Below, one piece after another: positions 13,451 through 26,769 of a stretch of 64,000 nt of DNA. Every line of letters begins with the position of its first letter. The first letter of the stretch is position 1. The position numbers and the translations under genes are program-made. This DNA comes from Microplitis mediator (Eukaryota > Arthropoda > Insecta > Hymenoptera > Braconidae). The notes under the pieces were generated by a model that was not told the DNA's origin, did not search any database, and was given only the letters and a program-made list of their open reading frames with translations. Location of the stretch: NCBI RefSeq assembly GCF_029852145.1, contig NC_079973.1:21780422-21844421 (forward strand), in the 5' to 3' direction.

Positions 13451-16400
13451 AAATAATTTTTATAAAAATTAAATTTTTTGTTCAACAGGTTAGTAATCAT
13501 AAAATTGTCACAAGTGTATTAAGAAAATAAACAAATAAATAAATAAATAAACAAAATAAAATTTCTTTCCGCATGTTTTTTAACAGAGAAAGTTTTTATA
13601 TACATATATATATTTCCTGAGTGTACAGCTCATACGCGGACAAGATACAAACGTGATAGGATTTATCGATACAACCCAAGGCAGAACTGAGTTTTAACCG
13701 ATAACACTCAATTAAAATCAACGACCAGACGTAAGTGCGAAAAGAAATTGCGTGGGATCTGTATCTGTATTGGATCATATTTATATTTTATATGTCATCA
13801 GATTTGATCACAAATAAGTAGTGCATGGCTATCTGAAGTAGCTTACGAGCTTGTCAAAAAGTATATTATATCCAACCAGGAAACGTATGTCACTTATTAC
13901 ACATAATACTTTCACTTGATTTTCAACCTGCAACCGACTTTTCTGAGACGTTATTGTGCAGTCAATAAATAATATAAGTAATATTTATAATCGTGTAGTG
14001 TAAAAAAGGTGACATGAGTCAAGGCAATCTTGATGAGACACCAGAATTAAGTGAAGTCACAGTCTTTTATAATATTATAAACATTGCGTGGGTGTGTACT
14101 AGGCATTTAAATCCGAAAGAAATAACTGTGTAAAATCAATTACATCTCACCGTGCTCGATGACTAGGCGTGGTACTGACTAATAGAATGGTTTCCAAACC
14201 TCCTTTATCATAATAATAATCATGAGCATCCCTAAAACCGGTTGTAGAAACTAAACAGCGTAATAAAATTTTTGCTATTTCATCTCTTCAATCACGATCG
14301 CCATCGCCGTCGCTGTTACCGTCATTGAATCAAGTATTTTCATCCACTCATCTTGATATTTTTACTAGCTACCACTTGAAAAACATGGTCTCAGTAATGT
14401 TTACCAACAGCATTCGACAAGAATCATAAGTTACAATAATGATGATAATCACCATAGGAGGATTTAAAAATTTAGCGAGGATCGTTGAGAGCTATGCAGA
14501 TTGTCTGCAACAAGTCTGGGCACCTTGACACGGAATCCGCAGCATAAAGTCACCTCTGGGCCCATCGCTACAAGTCATAACTACTATGGAGAAGAGTAGT
14601 TGACTGGTGAAGATCGTTGAGAGAGTTAGCGGTGTGTTTGTTTTCTGGTGGGCGGGTCTCGGTCCCGTGACCGAAGAGCGGGTCCTCTCGGTTAAGGCCT
14701 CGCGAGAGATCACCAGCCCCGAGCTGCAAGTCACGAGCCAACAATAGTACAAATAATAACAAGCCCGAGTAGTCTGCCGTTTGCCCTGCTCGGATATGTC
14801 GGGGCAAAGAGGAAGAAATGAGAGGCATTTCTTTTAAAGCAGTGGCTACCACGCTACGTGCTTAAGCTCACTTCACAACGAATCTTCCCACAATAGCTGG
14901 CATCCATCCCTAAAGCATTCAATTATTATAAGTACAATTTGGTTCCTTGTAAATTAAACCTAAAATTGAGCAACAACTTAATGGTTTTTGTGGGTTTTGT
15001 AATTATGGCTGAAAATTATTTTTAACACAGACTCTTTTGGAGAATTCACAGAACAAGGAGTCGAAGTTGAGACGGTTGGAGAGGAGTTCTAACTCCAGGA
15101 CGATTGTGCAGGCCGCTTGAAGCAATAGCTGGCGTGCGTTCGTCTTCCATAAATGTATTGCATATTCCCATAGAGGCTGCTACGGAGTCCAAAGCTGAGA
15201 CCTAAAGGTTTAACTTCTTCAGCAGCAGGAGTTGCAGAAGCAAGTCAGCAAGCCGCTGGCCACGAGACCGTGCAATGCAACCACCGAGAAACAGTACTAC
15301 CGTCATTGCCGGTCGGACCAGGCCCACCCACAACGCACGATCTCTCCGCGAGCGCTTTTGCTACCGGTATTGAATCCAGCGCATTGTTTTTGCCCCGGTC
15401 ATGAGTATACGGAAAGGATTATTTGCATCTCGAGCCACCGACTTGTCCATATATACATACATACATTTATATATACATACATTCATATATAATGCCTCAG
15501 GATATGCGAGCTGTAGCTACTGTCGCGATTATATAGTCCCGGATAAAATAACTTGATATATATATATACACATACATATATATGCTTCTTCAAATAGTTT
15601 CATCATTTATTCCAGTGATTTAAAGATTTAAAAAATGAAGTAAAAAAAATCTGGAGCGAGAATACAATGGCTAGACGCAGTACTGAAGAAATCGAGTGGA
15701 GCAAAACAAGAAAGTTAAGTGTAATGTCGACAGGAAGAAGATGAAAAGGAGGAAGATGCTGATGGTGAAGAAGCGCAGCCTTCCGTACGCTGGTAATGGC
15801 ACCTAATACGGGCACGTTGGTATATACGACACCGCGAAGACGAATAAGAAAAAGAATAAGTTGAGGAATAAAAATGAAAATAAGAACAAGTAGAAGAAGT
15901 AGAAAGAGTAAGAATAAAATAAGAGTAAGAATAAGAAGAAGGAGAAGAAGAAGAATAAAAAGAAAAAGGTATAGTTTATAGTGATTACATGGGGTCAGGT
16001 CCCAGCAATAAACCATGCCACGGTGGCCGTACCACTCTTGGTGATGGTGCTGCGGCCACTTCTCTTAGTCTCCCGCTCTTTCTCCCCGTTCTTTATTTGT
16101 GTGCATCAGCATCAGCATCAGCAGCAGCAGCATCCTCTTGAGAAGAGCAGGATGATCGGCTGCTAACCTTCCCAGAGCTGGAGGACGACGCGCCTACGCT
16201 AAACCAAAGCTAATTTAAAATCCCAAGAACGATATAAGAGTCAGTGAACAAAAAAAGTGGAAAAGTGTCTCGTAGCCCACTCTCTTGAGTATATTTATAT
16301 ATATATGTAAGGATAAAAGCAAAGAGGAAAGGCGAAACATGAGGGGGACGAAGCAACACCGGGAGCCATCCTACTGGAATTTAAATAATAATTATAGTGT

Positions 16401-19400
16401 TTAATATCATACGAGGGAGCTGAGGGTATCCGTACGTCTCCCCCTATACCTCCAGACTCTCAGATGCTTGGCCAGCAGACGTACCGACTCTGTAGATAAT
16501 ATACTATACTACATATAAGAATAATAAGACTTTAAGAACCAGCAAACGGCGACCAGGAATCTCTCACCTCTCACTATACAAGTAATTCGTCGCTCGGTAG
16601 CAGTCTCAGTTAATGGCACGGTTATGTCCTCCCTACCTCCACACAGACTGTCTGGCTCGATCAAAATGTTTATCAAATTATCATCAATTTAGTGGCCCGT
16701 CGTTTTTGCTCATTTTTTAAATCCCATACGCGCACCAGACTTCTGGAATGTTAGTCCAACACAGAGATCCAGACTAGAGCACATCATACATGTATTTTTT
16801 AATACTGATTTAGTTTTTCGACTGCTTCTAATTTCGCATTAACTAAAATCTCTGTTAGTATATGACAGATTTGTTTTAATTTAAACGTCGAAATAATACC
16901 CGTGACGTAATTTTGTTACGGGACAAATGTATTAATAAAATAAATTATCTGAAATGCGTGGATGCGTTAATGAATTTAGAACCACCCGTAAAGCGTGAAG
17001 AAATTGCTGCTGCGAAAGAGTACGGCGCTTCTGTTGTTAAATGTAAAATGCGTATTGCAGTGACAGTGTATGATTAAAGTGTGAAGCTTTTAAAAGTGTT
17101 TTGTAAAGTCATAAGTTGCGATTCGTTCCTGCAACCAGTAGTTCTTAATCATCATTATTCTTCTTCATATTACACTTTAATGCCACCTTTGCTACTGTTG
17201 TAGGCAATGTTTCGATGCTACTGCGCTGTAAGAGGTATAAGACAATACATTATTCGAACTACTCATTCCACCAGTAGCTTAGACGCTCCAGTTTCTCATC
17301 CGATTGCAGGAGCAATCAATCGTTTATGTGTTCACGGCACTTATTGCGCGCGCTTTTAAATTTAAAACGTCTTTTCAAGGAAGACTACACTGATATATGT
17401 ATATATGAATGTATACAGTACACACATGAAAAAGATAATTGCCAGATGAATAAATGCAACATGAAATAGACTGGTGTGTTCTCGTGATGATTGGATGACT
17501 GAAGTTAGAGGTCATATGCAGTAGTGGCAGTGGCAGAGCGCCGGTAGAAAGTTTAACAGAGTATCCGGGACTGATAATAGCGTTTGATAGACATCTTATA
17601 CCGGATTAAATCCAAGGTAAAAGAGATCCCGGTAGTTGTGATCGATGCTAAGATAATGATCCCACGGAATGTAACAATTTTATTTTATTTTTTAAAAGAC
17701 ATAATTATGGATAAAAGTAACGACTGAAATATTCTCCCGAGAAGGAATCCGAGCCAGTAAGTTTAAAGAATAAGAAAAATTCTTTATCGTAAATGACTCC
17801 TTGTTATCCTTATTATACGGAGAAACGGCGAGAAAAAACACCCGAGTTGGTAAAGTGTAGGATAGATAATCTGGCTATTAGAGGTGTCCCTCGTGAGCCC
17901 GAGGGTCGAGTGTCGATGGTGGGTCATCGGGTCGTCGATAGTCTTCATCAGGGTTAGGTGATGGGTCGTAGTCGTATGTTACTCAGCATCTATCAGTAAG
18001 TTCATCCTCGTTTTATTCTTTTACTGAATCGATTTGTCCCTTCAATTTGTTCTTACAGACTAGTGGACATTTTTTTTCACGTCCTTATCCGAAACCACCG
18101 TCCACCACGTTCTTGCGGACTTGCCTGCACCTTCCTTGATCATCAGACTGCCGTGCCTGGGCACTCCTTACACCAATCCCCCTCCGTAAACTCAGCAAAC
18201 TGAATCACGTTGATTGACTGTCCGGCAGGACATAAAAAAGGACTCGAAATTTATTTTTATCTTGCAATCAACTTGAGAAAAATTGTCAATAAGATTAATC
18301 ATATCATCGTGATATTTATTACGAGAGTTTCAATTGAAAACTCATTTTATATATTTTTTTTTTATTATTTTATTGGTATTAGAACTGATTTAATGCACAT
18401 GGTTATTTTATTATTTAAGAGAGACAGAAAGCTTGTCTGGACAGTGTTTGACAGGCTGTCCAAATATCGCCACTGGCCATCACAACATCCAGTAAAGCCT
18501 ATAGTTGTTGCACGAACCATACGCATGCATACCGATCTCCCGTGTACTCATATAGCTCCCGGGGATTCATCGGTACTCTGGACATGACACAACCACTGGG
18601 ATATATAGATGACGTGCCAGAGAGTAGAGGCCAGTCATTGCTCAACGATTGTCCGCTCTGTAGGCCTCCCAGTGTACAAAAAATATATGAGAGCGAATAA
18701 AAACAAAAAAAAAAAAAATAGAATTATTCTAGCATCACCAATATAAAATGACAAATGTAAAATGGACAAAATTGACGTGACAGTTTTGGCAGAGAGTCAT
18801 TCGGATAAATCAATGTTTGTTATATGTGCTTCCGTTTTTAAGTTGACCGTCATTCAATTTGTTGTTTGTAATGGAAATTCTGCTGATTGAATGCCATTGA
18901 TCATCGAGCGCTGTAATTACCAATTTGCTGTTTTCATTTTTTCCCATCGCATTTTTTTCAAAAAATCAATTTTCAAAGCAGGCTAATTCTGTGTAACTGG
19001 TTACCAGTAGCTGGTGCTTCAACTAAATAGATAGGGGCACAAAACATAATAATACAGTGTATTGACGGATAAAACGTGAATGGCCGCATAAATGTGTGTA
19101 CAGATAAAATGAGATGATGCGCCGACGAGAAATGATGCACGCGGATCGTAAGCTTAGTATTCTGACCGAGTGCCGTTCGTACCACAAACGAAAGATAACT
19201 CAGCCAAAATGTCACGCGAACGTGCGATTGATAAACGAGTAACCCCGTACGTGTCGAAGAACTTGGATGCATGAAATCCGTGCCAAGGACATCAACGCTA
19301 TCGTTATTCCTAGGAGTTGCTGTTACTCTCACGAGAGATTGAAAGAGCTCTTGCTATAGTGCAGTGCTAAATCTATATAAGATAGGATCTATAAATATAT

Positions 19401-21820
19401 AGATATATATGTATATATATACACACTAAAAGAGAAAAAGCTTTTGAGTTTGAGTTTATAGAAAATAGAGAATGGAGTTGATCTACTGCATTGAACGTTT
19501 TGCAAATCGAGTTTCCAAGATATGACACTTTCTGACTGATCTGTCGCTATAACACGGTCCATTGAGGAGTTTTTCGCAAACAGCTAAATCGAATCACTAG
19601 CCAAAATTTACATTCAAATAACAAATAAATTTTAAATTCAAATATTTAATAAAGTATCCGCTTAAACGAAAAGAAAATAAACAAACTCAATACTCTTTAA
19701 TCTTTGTGGCCACAAAAGAACGATGCATGGATCTACTTGTATCGGCATTGAGGGCAACTCAAGCCCAACAGCAGCAGGAGCAGGAGCAGAAGCAGGAGTA
19801 ACAGCGTATAATCTCGGTGGTTATTAATGGCGAACGTTTGGGAAAGTGCTACCGGGCAGAGCAACCCCTTTGCCTCCTCTCGATCCCCGTTACCACTCAA
19901 TCATTTTTTTTTCTTTCTTTATCGTCTTTTTCTCGTGATGCTATATATACGCGCCGGTTGCTGGTTTGCTCATCGGTGGCTGGTTCGCATCCACCGTCGG
20001 GTCTGACTTTGTATTTTTTATTTTAACTTCAATTCTTTTTGTTTTTGCTTTTGCTCGACTCGACTTTTTTTTATGGTCCAAAGAAGTAGCCCCCGTTCTT
20101 AGAGCTCAGCTCTGGAGCTCGGTCTCTTCTCGGCTCCTCGCGGCCTTCTCGTGTCTCTTTTTCGCTTGGTAAAACTGCATTCCACTTGTCGTTAGTTTAG
20201 CTCTCCTTACCCCGCGGCTTCACCGACGGCGATCCTAAGCGAGTGCTGCTTTAATTACCGGCTCCGGACGATCTCTTCGCCGCGCCCGGGTTAATCACCT
20301 TCTCAGTTATACAAATGCTTTCCAGGCGTTATTTTATATTGCACCGCTTGCTTCTATATACGCAATAACTCATTAATACCCAACACTCAAATTAATCATT
20401 AATATAAACTACCGAGTAAACAATTTAAAATATTATTTTCTTCCACTCTTGTTTTTTTTATTCGATTTTATTTTATTTTTCATCATTTGTTTATGGGAAA
20501 ATAATTTTGCTCAAGTGTAGATCAGAATTTCCCCGTGAGAAAGAGAAAGTTACGAGTAGATGAAAGACTTAGTGACCTTGGGCAAGTGATAAAAGCGGAA
20601 AACTCTATTTAGCAGGCCATAAAGAGCAACCGAAATGTCTGTTTGGTGAAGCCAAAAGTGCTCGACCGTGGGAAATAAAGTCAACTAAGAAAAAGGGATG
20701 AGGATCTGAAGGCAGAAAAGCAATTGAGGATTTTCGATAGTCTTCTTACTGCAAAATACCACTCGGTACAAAAAGGTTTGCTTAAGAATAAAAGGATCCT
20801 CATTGACGTATATATCGGAAGGTCAGGTTATCGGTAAGATCGGACACGGGGTCGAGAATTCGGCTTATCGAGAATAAAAGTAAAGTCTTGACCCTCTGTT
20901 ACTTAAACCCTCGTACTCTTATTTTGACTCATCCGGACAGATCCAGAGGGTCCAAATTGTCTCGTAAAATCAACTCGATTGCCGTCAAATTCAGTCGCTA
21001 TTTTTAGCTAACCCATGAGTCTGTTTTTTGTGACAACGTTTTTCAATAACGTTACAGTCCAAATATTTTTAAAAATAATCATCAACTTATTTGGTTAATT
21101 GAGCTGCAAAAAAAGTTTTTTTCTACCAATGATTGCTGAGAAGTTGATTAGGCCGGGGATTATTAAAGTTAGAAAACGAGAAAACGAAAGAGAGAAAGTT
21201 TTGTGTGCGGATATAAAGGACTCAGACCACCAAAAGTAGTTGATTCAAAAATACTTGGTAGAGAAAAGCACGATAGAGATAGAAAGTATTTATATAAGTG
21301 AGAGTAAATGAGTGCGAGTTTTCCAGGGTGGAAACGACCTTATTCGGGCTCTGTGAGTATTCGAGTTAATGGGGTACTTTGTTACCCCGCTGTATATCCT
21401 CAGGGCTCGCGAGGGATTAATACTTCCTCGTTCGAATCTTCACGGCTTTTCTCGAATCGTGAAACGAACCATGTCAATAGACTCTATGTACCACTTAACA
21501 TTATTCATTAAAAGATAAACTTTCTTTGTACTTGACTTTATTTTTTTATTTCATTTAGAAAATTTCCATGCTCGTTTAAAAAAAATTTTAAAAACTCAGA
21601 TACAAATCTTGCTGTTTTTTCCTATCAGAAAAAATTATTTTAATGAAAATTCAATTGCGTTTACTAGTCGAGCTGACACTGGAATTTTTTTTTTTTTTAC
21701 AAAAATGAAATAGCAAAGGAACTTTCAAAAATATATATATCTCTATATTTATAGAACAAAAAGGTGTAATAGTTTATTTTCGCGGGTTCAAAAGCCAAAT
21801 AGATAAAACCATAAAACAAA
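13451..21820. other. Noncoding region, no supported gene
   Basis: Mixed composition, with TA microsatellites near 15470, 15560 and 19390. 15840-15960 is purine-rich, CAG triplets occur at 16106-16132, and GCAGGA-type triplets at 19769-19800. The open frames at 18210-18587 and on the minus strand at 15603-16016 are low-complexity or use non-ATG starts, and I do not accept them. More complex, higher-GC sequence at 14480-15420 and 20160-20330 has no coding signature I can defend. Confidence 0.5.
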
Positions 21821-21979
21821 ATGTCGGGATCCGTGGAAGTAAAGCAGCTGAAAATGCAGTGTAGTGAACGTCATATTGTGATGCATAAGGATGAGAAGCC
21901 AACAGCATTCCACGTTACGCTCGTAGGTCACGAGGCATTCGCACGTCGTTTAAACTCTACTTTGTTACTCCAAGACTAA
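21821..21979 (+). CDS. Possible 52-residue small ORF
   Basis: I do not recognise this frame. It opens with ATG in a good insect context (CAAAATG), runs 52 codons to TAA, and has an AATAAA signal about 25 bp after the stop (near 22004). The product starts MSGSVEVKQLKMQCSERH and is mixed in composition, hydrophilic, without a signal peptide, and not a low-complexity artefact. The context of both start and polyadenylation signal is suggestive, but 52 codons can arise by chance. It could also be a relic. Confidence 0.25.
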   Translation: MSGSVEVKQLKMQCSERHIVMHKDEKPTAFHVTLVGHEAFARRLNSTLLLQD

Positions 21980-22474
21980 TACCCATACTCTGTTTTCTAT
22001 GTACAATAAATATATATAGAAAAATAAATTTATATACTCTTTCTCTCGTCTGGATTCGCGAGAAAATATTTTGCTATTATTTTCTGGTCCTTAAACTCAC
22101 TGATTGGAACCACCGATTTTCCGGCCTACTGATTATTGGTTCGCGCAAATTTTAAAGAATTTAACCGATTGATTCATCTGCGCCGCTTATGATCCTGCAG
22201 AAGCATTTTTCGAAACAAATTGGCTCGTAATATTTTTCAAAAGTTTTCTATTATTTTTCAGAGTAACGCACAGTACAAGTACAGAAGACATTCTACACTT
22301 TATTACACCCACTTATTGCTTTGTTATTTTTCGTTGGGATTCAAAAATACCCATCTCGAGTAATTTAATAAATGGAGAGCAGACAATAATATCTGGTAGA
22401 CTGAATCCGAAAATTGACACGAGTCTTGGGAATTTTTTATTCAAAAATATATACGTACACGGAAAGAAAATTAT

Positions 22475-22965
22475 GGCAGCGGTTCCCATAATTTTGTGAA
22501 ATTTTTTCCTATACCATCATAGGAATTACGACCATAAATTATGGGAGCGGTTCCTATAATTATAGGAATGTTTCCCATAATTATAGGAACAGTTCCTATA
22601 ATTATGGGAATGATACCCATAACACTATAGGAATGGTTCCTATAATTATAAGAATGGTTCCTATAATTTATAGGAATACTTTCTATAATATTATGGGAAT
22701 CATTCCTATAATTTATGGGAATGGTTCCTATAATTTATAGGAACCATTCCCATAAATTATAGGAACCATTCCCATAATATTATGGGAATGGTTCCTATAA
22801 TAGTATGGGAACTATTCCCATAATATTATGGGAATGATTCCCATAATGCAATTGGAATGGTTCCTATACCATTATGGGAATCATTCCCATAATATTATGG
22901 GAACCATTCCCATATCATTATGGGAACCATTCCTATAATATTATGGGAATGGTTCCCATATTATC
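22475..22965. repeat. Left array of self-complementary 23-bp units
   Basis: Degenerate tandem units alternating GGGAATGGTTCC and CCATAATATTATGG. Earlier units are more diverged (TATAGGAATGGTTCCTATAA) and later ones closer to the right-hand array. Confidence 0.85.
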
Positions 22966-23669
22966 ATGAAAAAATTAATTTAAAGAAAAGTGTGGTAATC
23001 ACTTCTACAATACACAGAAATATTATTAAACATAAAAACAAAAATTCAAATTTTGGAAATAAAAATTTAAATTTTGATAAAATCTCAAATTTTCAAAAAT
23101 TGAAATTTTTTGTATAAATTCTCAAAAAGTTTATATTAATTTTAATTTGACATGATACTGAAGTTAGCCGACGTCTAATAATTTTTGGATTTTTTTTTTA
23201 AACAATGAATTATAAAAAAAAAATATTTTAAAACATTGCACCTGTAGTTTTTTAAATTTTCTACATGTGCATATTATTATTTTTTATTTTTTTGTGATTG
23301 ATTTGTTGAAAAAAAAAAAATCCAAAAATCTTTAATTGTCTGCTAACTTCAGGATCATAATTATCTACAGTTTATTAATATTATCATTTTTAACATTTAA
23401 TCAAAAGCAGTTCACACTTTATCTTCATGCTTTATGTGTAAAAATTTCAAATTTTAAATTTCTTCGCGGTTCGTTGCGCATGCTCGTAGATGCTGCAACC
23501 AATCATATTCAAGTATAGTGTATACGTTATAAATTCAATGTGCCGATTAGCCGAAAACACAAAAAAATTTTGTGTTTCCATACAAATATAGCGTCGAAGA
23601 AGCTTCATTTGAATCTCCCGATATCACGAGGGAAATTTCTACACTATTGCGCGAAAAAAAAATTTTATG

Positions 23670-24055
23670 ATATTATAGGGATGGTTCCCATAACATTATG
23701 GGAATAGTTCCCATAATATTATAGGAATAGTTCCCATACTAATATGGGAACCATTCCCATAATAGTATGGGAATGATTCCCATACCATTATGGGAACCAT
23801 TCCCATATCATTATGGGAACCATTCCCATAATATTATGGGAACCATTCCCATAATATTATGGGAACCATTCCCATACCATTATGGGAACCATTCCCATAT
23901 TATTATGGGAACCATTCCCATAATGGTATGGGAATCATTCCCATACTATTATGGGAATGGTTCCCATAATATATGGGAATGATTCCTATACCATTATGGG
24001 AATGGTTCCCATACCATTATGGGAACCATTCCCATAATGCATAGGAAAACTTCCC
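23670..24055. repeat. Right array of self-complementary 23-bp units
   Basis: About 16-17 units of 23 bp with the centre TGGGAACCATTCCCA and spacers such as ACCAT, ATCAT and ATATT. It is more homogeneous than the left array. There are no unique spacers of equal length, so it is not a CRISPR-type array. Confidence 0.85.
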
Positions 24056-24074
24056 ATAATTTTCTTTCCGTGTA

Positions 24075-26345
24075 GTATTGTATGTTGTTATTATTATTTT
24101 TTTTAAATTGGTTATATTTTTTCGAATTCTTTCGGAGTAATTTTCCAGAGTTCAACACACAACAGCATTCCGCGTGACTGCATATCCCTGTCATTGCAGC
24201 TGCTGCACGTCATTTGGAGACAAGAGCAAAAGAGCGCAAGGGAGAGAGGATAGAGAGTTTATATAGTTTGTTGGGATTTCCCGGACCGGCTGTTTCGTTG
24301 AGTTTGGGCGACACTGATTGCCAATCAATATGCCCATCTCGCTAGAGTCTAATTCACCAACAATGTTGATCAATCAGCACACAAACCCATAGTTCTCTTT
24401 TAATTATTTATTGATGTTTTCTCTCTCTTTTAAAATCATAACTCGAACAAAAGAAAAATTTTCAAAGTCAAAATTTTATTCAATATTTTATCGTTGAAAA
24501 TAAGCTGTCCCGGGTCAAAAAACAAATTCGGATTTAAGTCTCAAAATTCTCAATGAGGTTTTTGAGGATCAATTTAGAATTTTCAGATTGATAAAAATAT
24601 AGAAAGTTATCCTAATTTAGTCCTCAAAGTAGTAGTTACGACCAATTTTACCACTTTGAGGACTAAACTGGAATAACATAATCTGGGTTAGAGCCTCAAA
24701 ATATTCAAAACATACAGGAATAATTTTATCCGTATTTGGACCTCTAAAGTCTCATTTGACGTATTCTCTCCCCTCCCTTTTGTATCTAAAATTTATCAAA
24801 GTTTGAATTTATCAAATTATTCGCATTTAGACCTCATAGTTTTCGTTGAAAATTTTTAGTACTAAAGTAGAGTTACTTTCTGGGCAGTAAATAAAACATC
24901 AAAAGTGGTGAAGCTTTTGAGGACTAAACTAGAATTTGTTTTTTGACTCCACTCTAAAAACGAATCAGTGAAAACCACGTGACAATCACTATTTGGCAGT
25001 GAATAGTTACTTATTGCTAGTGAAAAGTATACCACTATTTGAAGTAGTGACATACTTTTCAATAGTAAACAGTGAATAGTCATTATTTTCACTATTTAAA
25101 ACTTAAGAGAGTACCATTTGACGTTACTTTCCACTAATTAATCAAAAAAAATTTAATAAACAACGACATACTTTGAAAATAAAATGATTACGAATAGAAG
25201 TATGCGAAAATTAGGTCACTTATCTGGTAAAATGAATAAAAAATTAAGATAATAGTGAATATTAAAATTGTTAGGTTTGTTTAGGTAGTAGTAGAAGATT
25301 CAATGTATTCAGTTAGTGTACCCGTAATCCGTGGAATTATTAATTATACGATTTTGAGTGAGAGCAGTATGGCATGGTGATGATCAGGGAGTGAGTCTCC
25401 AAGTTCAGTGAAGCGTAGATATATATTTGCGTGATCACATCGTATATAACCTACAGCTATACATATAGACATGTAGACATACATTTATACACGTGTAGTT
25501 GTATGTATTTGTATATGTATATATATCAACCCAACACGTTTACATAAAATACAAGAGTTGTATATTGCGCGGATTCACGTGCATTTATGGTACAGCCGGA
25601 TAGCCGCGGTATTGCGCTGATTGCGACGTTGTTTGCTGTGCATTTTGACTACGATGACAGTCTGTATACTACGTTATTCCACATCAACGTACAATTTAGA
25701 TTGTCTAAATTTTGCTGCTTCTGTTTATCATTGTATCATCCATGTTGACAAAGTTTAAGCTTCATTTTTAAAACTAAGAGAAATATATACATAAATCTTT
25801 ATTTCAATCATCGAGTTGATGTAAGTAAATCGAAAGTGATAATTGAATTAGCTATTTAATTCAAACTTAATAGTATTATCGATGATCCGTAATTCCGTTA
25901 TGTATCAAAAATCAATAATGTGAAACGGAAGTAACGGAATTTCCGGTTAAAGATTATTGAGGGCTGTAATGCTTCGTGTGTTTGTGTAGCGGCCACATGT
26001 ATGTCGATATAAAGTGTGTCCATGATCCAGAGAACAAGCTGGAAAAGATGTATGCCAAACGGAAGCCAATGTACCCGGAAACCATTACTGCCCCTCTAAT
26101 TTCTTTACGATCACAATACCATTGGTCACGCTGCCGTATTTACTTTATATACAAATATATGTGTGCGTGTCGGTATGTATGATACGGCATATAAATATAG
26201 ATGGACACTTTACCCTCACGTTTGCTCTGATTTTTTTAAAAATATTCTCTAGATGAAAAACAATAGGAATCGTTTTAGACTTCACTCAGTTTTATTTAGA
26301 AAATTTATTTATTGCTATTTAAAAATTACATATATAAATAATTTA
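24075..26345. other. Noncoding AT-rich flank of the EGF-like cluster
   Basis: It holds a degenerate TIR element (24512-24950) and a small palindromic stretch around 24985-25105 (repeated CACTATTT, GTGAATAG and CTATTCAC). It also contains TA/CATA microsatellite runs at 25440-25540. No gene is supported. The frame at 25976-26182 is not convincing. Confidence 0.5.
24512..24950. mobile_element. Degenerate TIR element
   Basis: GGTCAAAAAACAAATTC near 24513 is mirrored by GAATTTGTTTTTTGACTCC near 24933-24950. Between them the motif TTTGAGGACTAAACT and its complement recur several times. It is non-autonomous, and the ends are blurred by mutation. Confidence 0.5.
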
Positions 26346-26691
26346 TTATCTTAAAGGTTTTCGGTTTCTGGAATTTTTTTTTATCTTAGTATTGAAATCC
26401 CAGTAATAATAATAATTTGATACACAATTGTCGAATTTATCCAAATGAAAACCTTTGATGCAAGTGCATTTGCCTAAATAATTTGTCCGAGATATGATAC
26501 ACTTTTCATTTTCCCCGCATTCAAAATGACGACATGGATCGAAAATCGCATACGCCTAAATTCAATATTTTTACGATTATATAATAAATACTTTTGAAAA
26601 TATTGTAAATAATAAGTATACTTACATCAGCTTTTAGCGAAAACGATAATAAAAAAATTGAGGCAAAAATATAGATAGCGAAATACTTCAT
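26346..26691 (-). CDS. Gene A: secreted single EGF-like domain protein
   Basis: Exon 1 (26691-26626) encodes a 22-residue signal peptide (MKYFAIYIFASIFLLSFS..) ending at a GTAAGT donor. A 70-nt intron follows, and exon 2 (26555-26346) runs in phase 0 to TAA, for 91 residues. Cysteines at 30, 35, 41, 52, 54 and 66 give C-x4-C-x5-C-x10-C-x-C-x11-C, the EGF-like pattern, with a Gly after the fifth Cys as in typical EGF modules. The tail of 25 residues has a YYYYW run and ends basic. It is probably extracellular. It lies 782 bp downstream of gene B on the same strand. Its EGF module has nearly the same spacing as residues 34-69 of gene C, so the two are likely paralogous modules. The partner and function are unknown. 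Confidence 0.75.
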
Positions 26692-26760
26692 GGTTGTAAA
26701 TAACAAAAAAAACTGTAGTACAAATTCTTGGGTTTTAGACTATATTGTGTCAGTGGCTAT

Positions 26761-26769
26761 ACTGACTGA
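26761..26769 (-). promoter_or_regulatory. Initiator-like TCAGTCAGT upstream of gene A
   Basis: On the minus strand this reads TCAGTCAGT, a doubled arthropod initiator, about 75 nt before the gene A start codon. I see no clear TATA box 25-30 bp further upstream. Confidence 0.35.

Larger units (their letters stand above)
22456..24074. mobile_element. CACGGAAAGAAAATTATGG TIR element with palindromic 23-bp arrays
   Basis: TACACGGAAAGAAAATTATG at the left is matched by CATAATTTTCTTTCCGTGTA at the right, with TA at both borders. Just inside each end is an array of 23-bp units built on TATGGGAACCATTCCCATA, at about 22475-22965 and 23670-24055. Each unit is itself a palindrome, so both arrays are self-complementary. 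The core (about 22966-23665) is unique AT-rich DNA without a transposase. Open frames across the arrays reflect the repeat only. Confidence 0.85.

Noticed and set aside
15603..16016. 137-codon minus-strand frame with a Leu-rich segment
   Set aside because: The Leu run is the complement of a purine-rich GAATAAGAA tract, not a membrane protein signature.
18210..18587. 125-codon plus-strand frame
   Set aside because: Non-ATG start, an Ile/Phe-rich first half from AT-rich DNA, and no domain.
23767..23982. Repetitive protein frame (MGTIPIILWE-like repeats)
   Set aside because: Encoded by the 23-bp palindromic array. The period is not a multiple of three and both strands are open, so it is a repeat artefact.
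23670..24055. CRISPR-like regular repeats
   Set aside because: Contiguous degenerate palindromic units without unique spacers, inside a TIR element of a eukaryotic genome.
24862..25092. Minus-strand frame with a hydrophobic start (76 codons)
   Set aside because: It overlaps a degenerate transposon and a palindromic repeat, and nothing supports expression.
25976..26182. 68-codon plus-strand frame with several cysteines
   Set aside because: No signal peptide, no splice partner, and it runs into CATA/GTGTG repeats. Not enough support.
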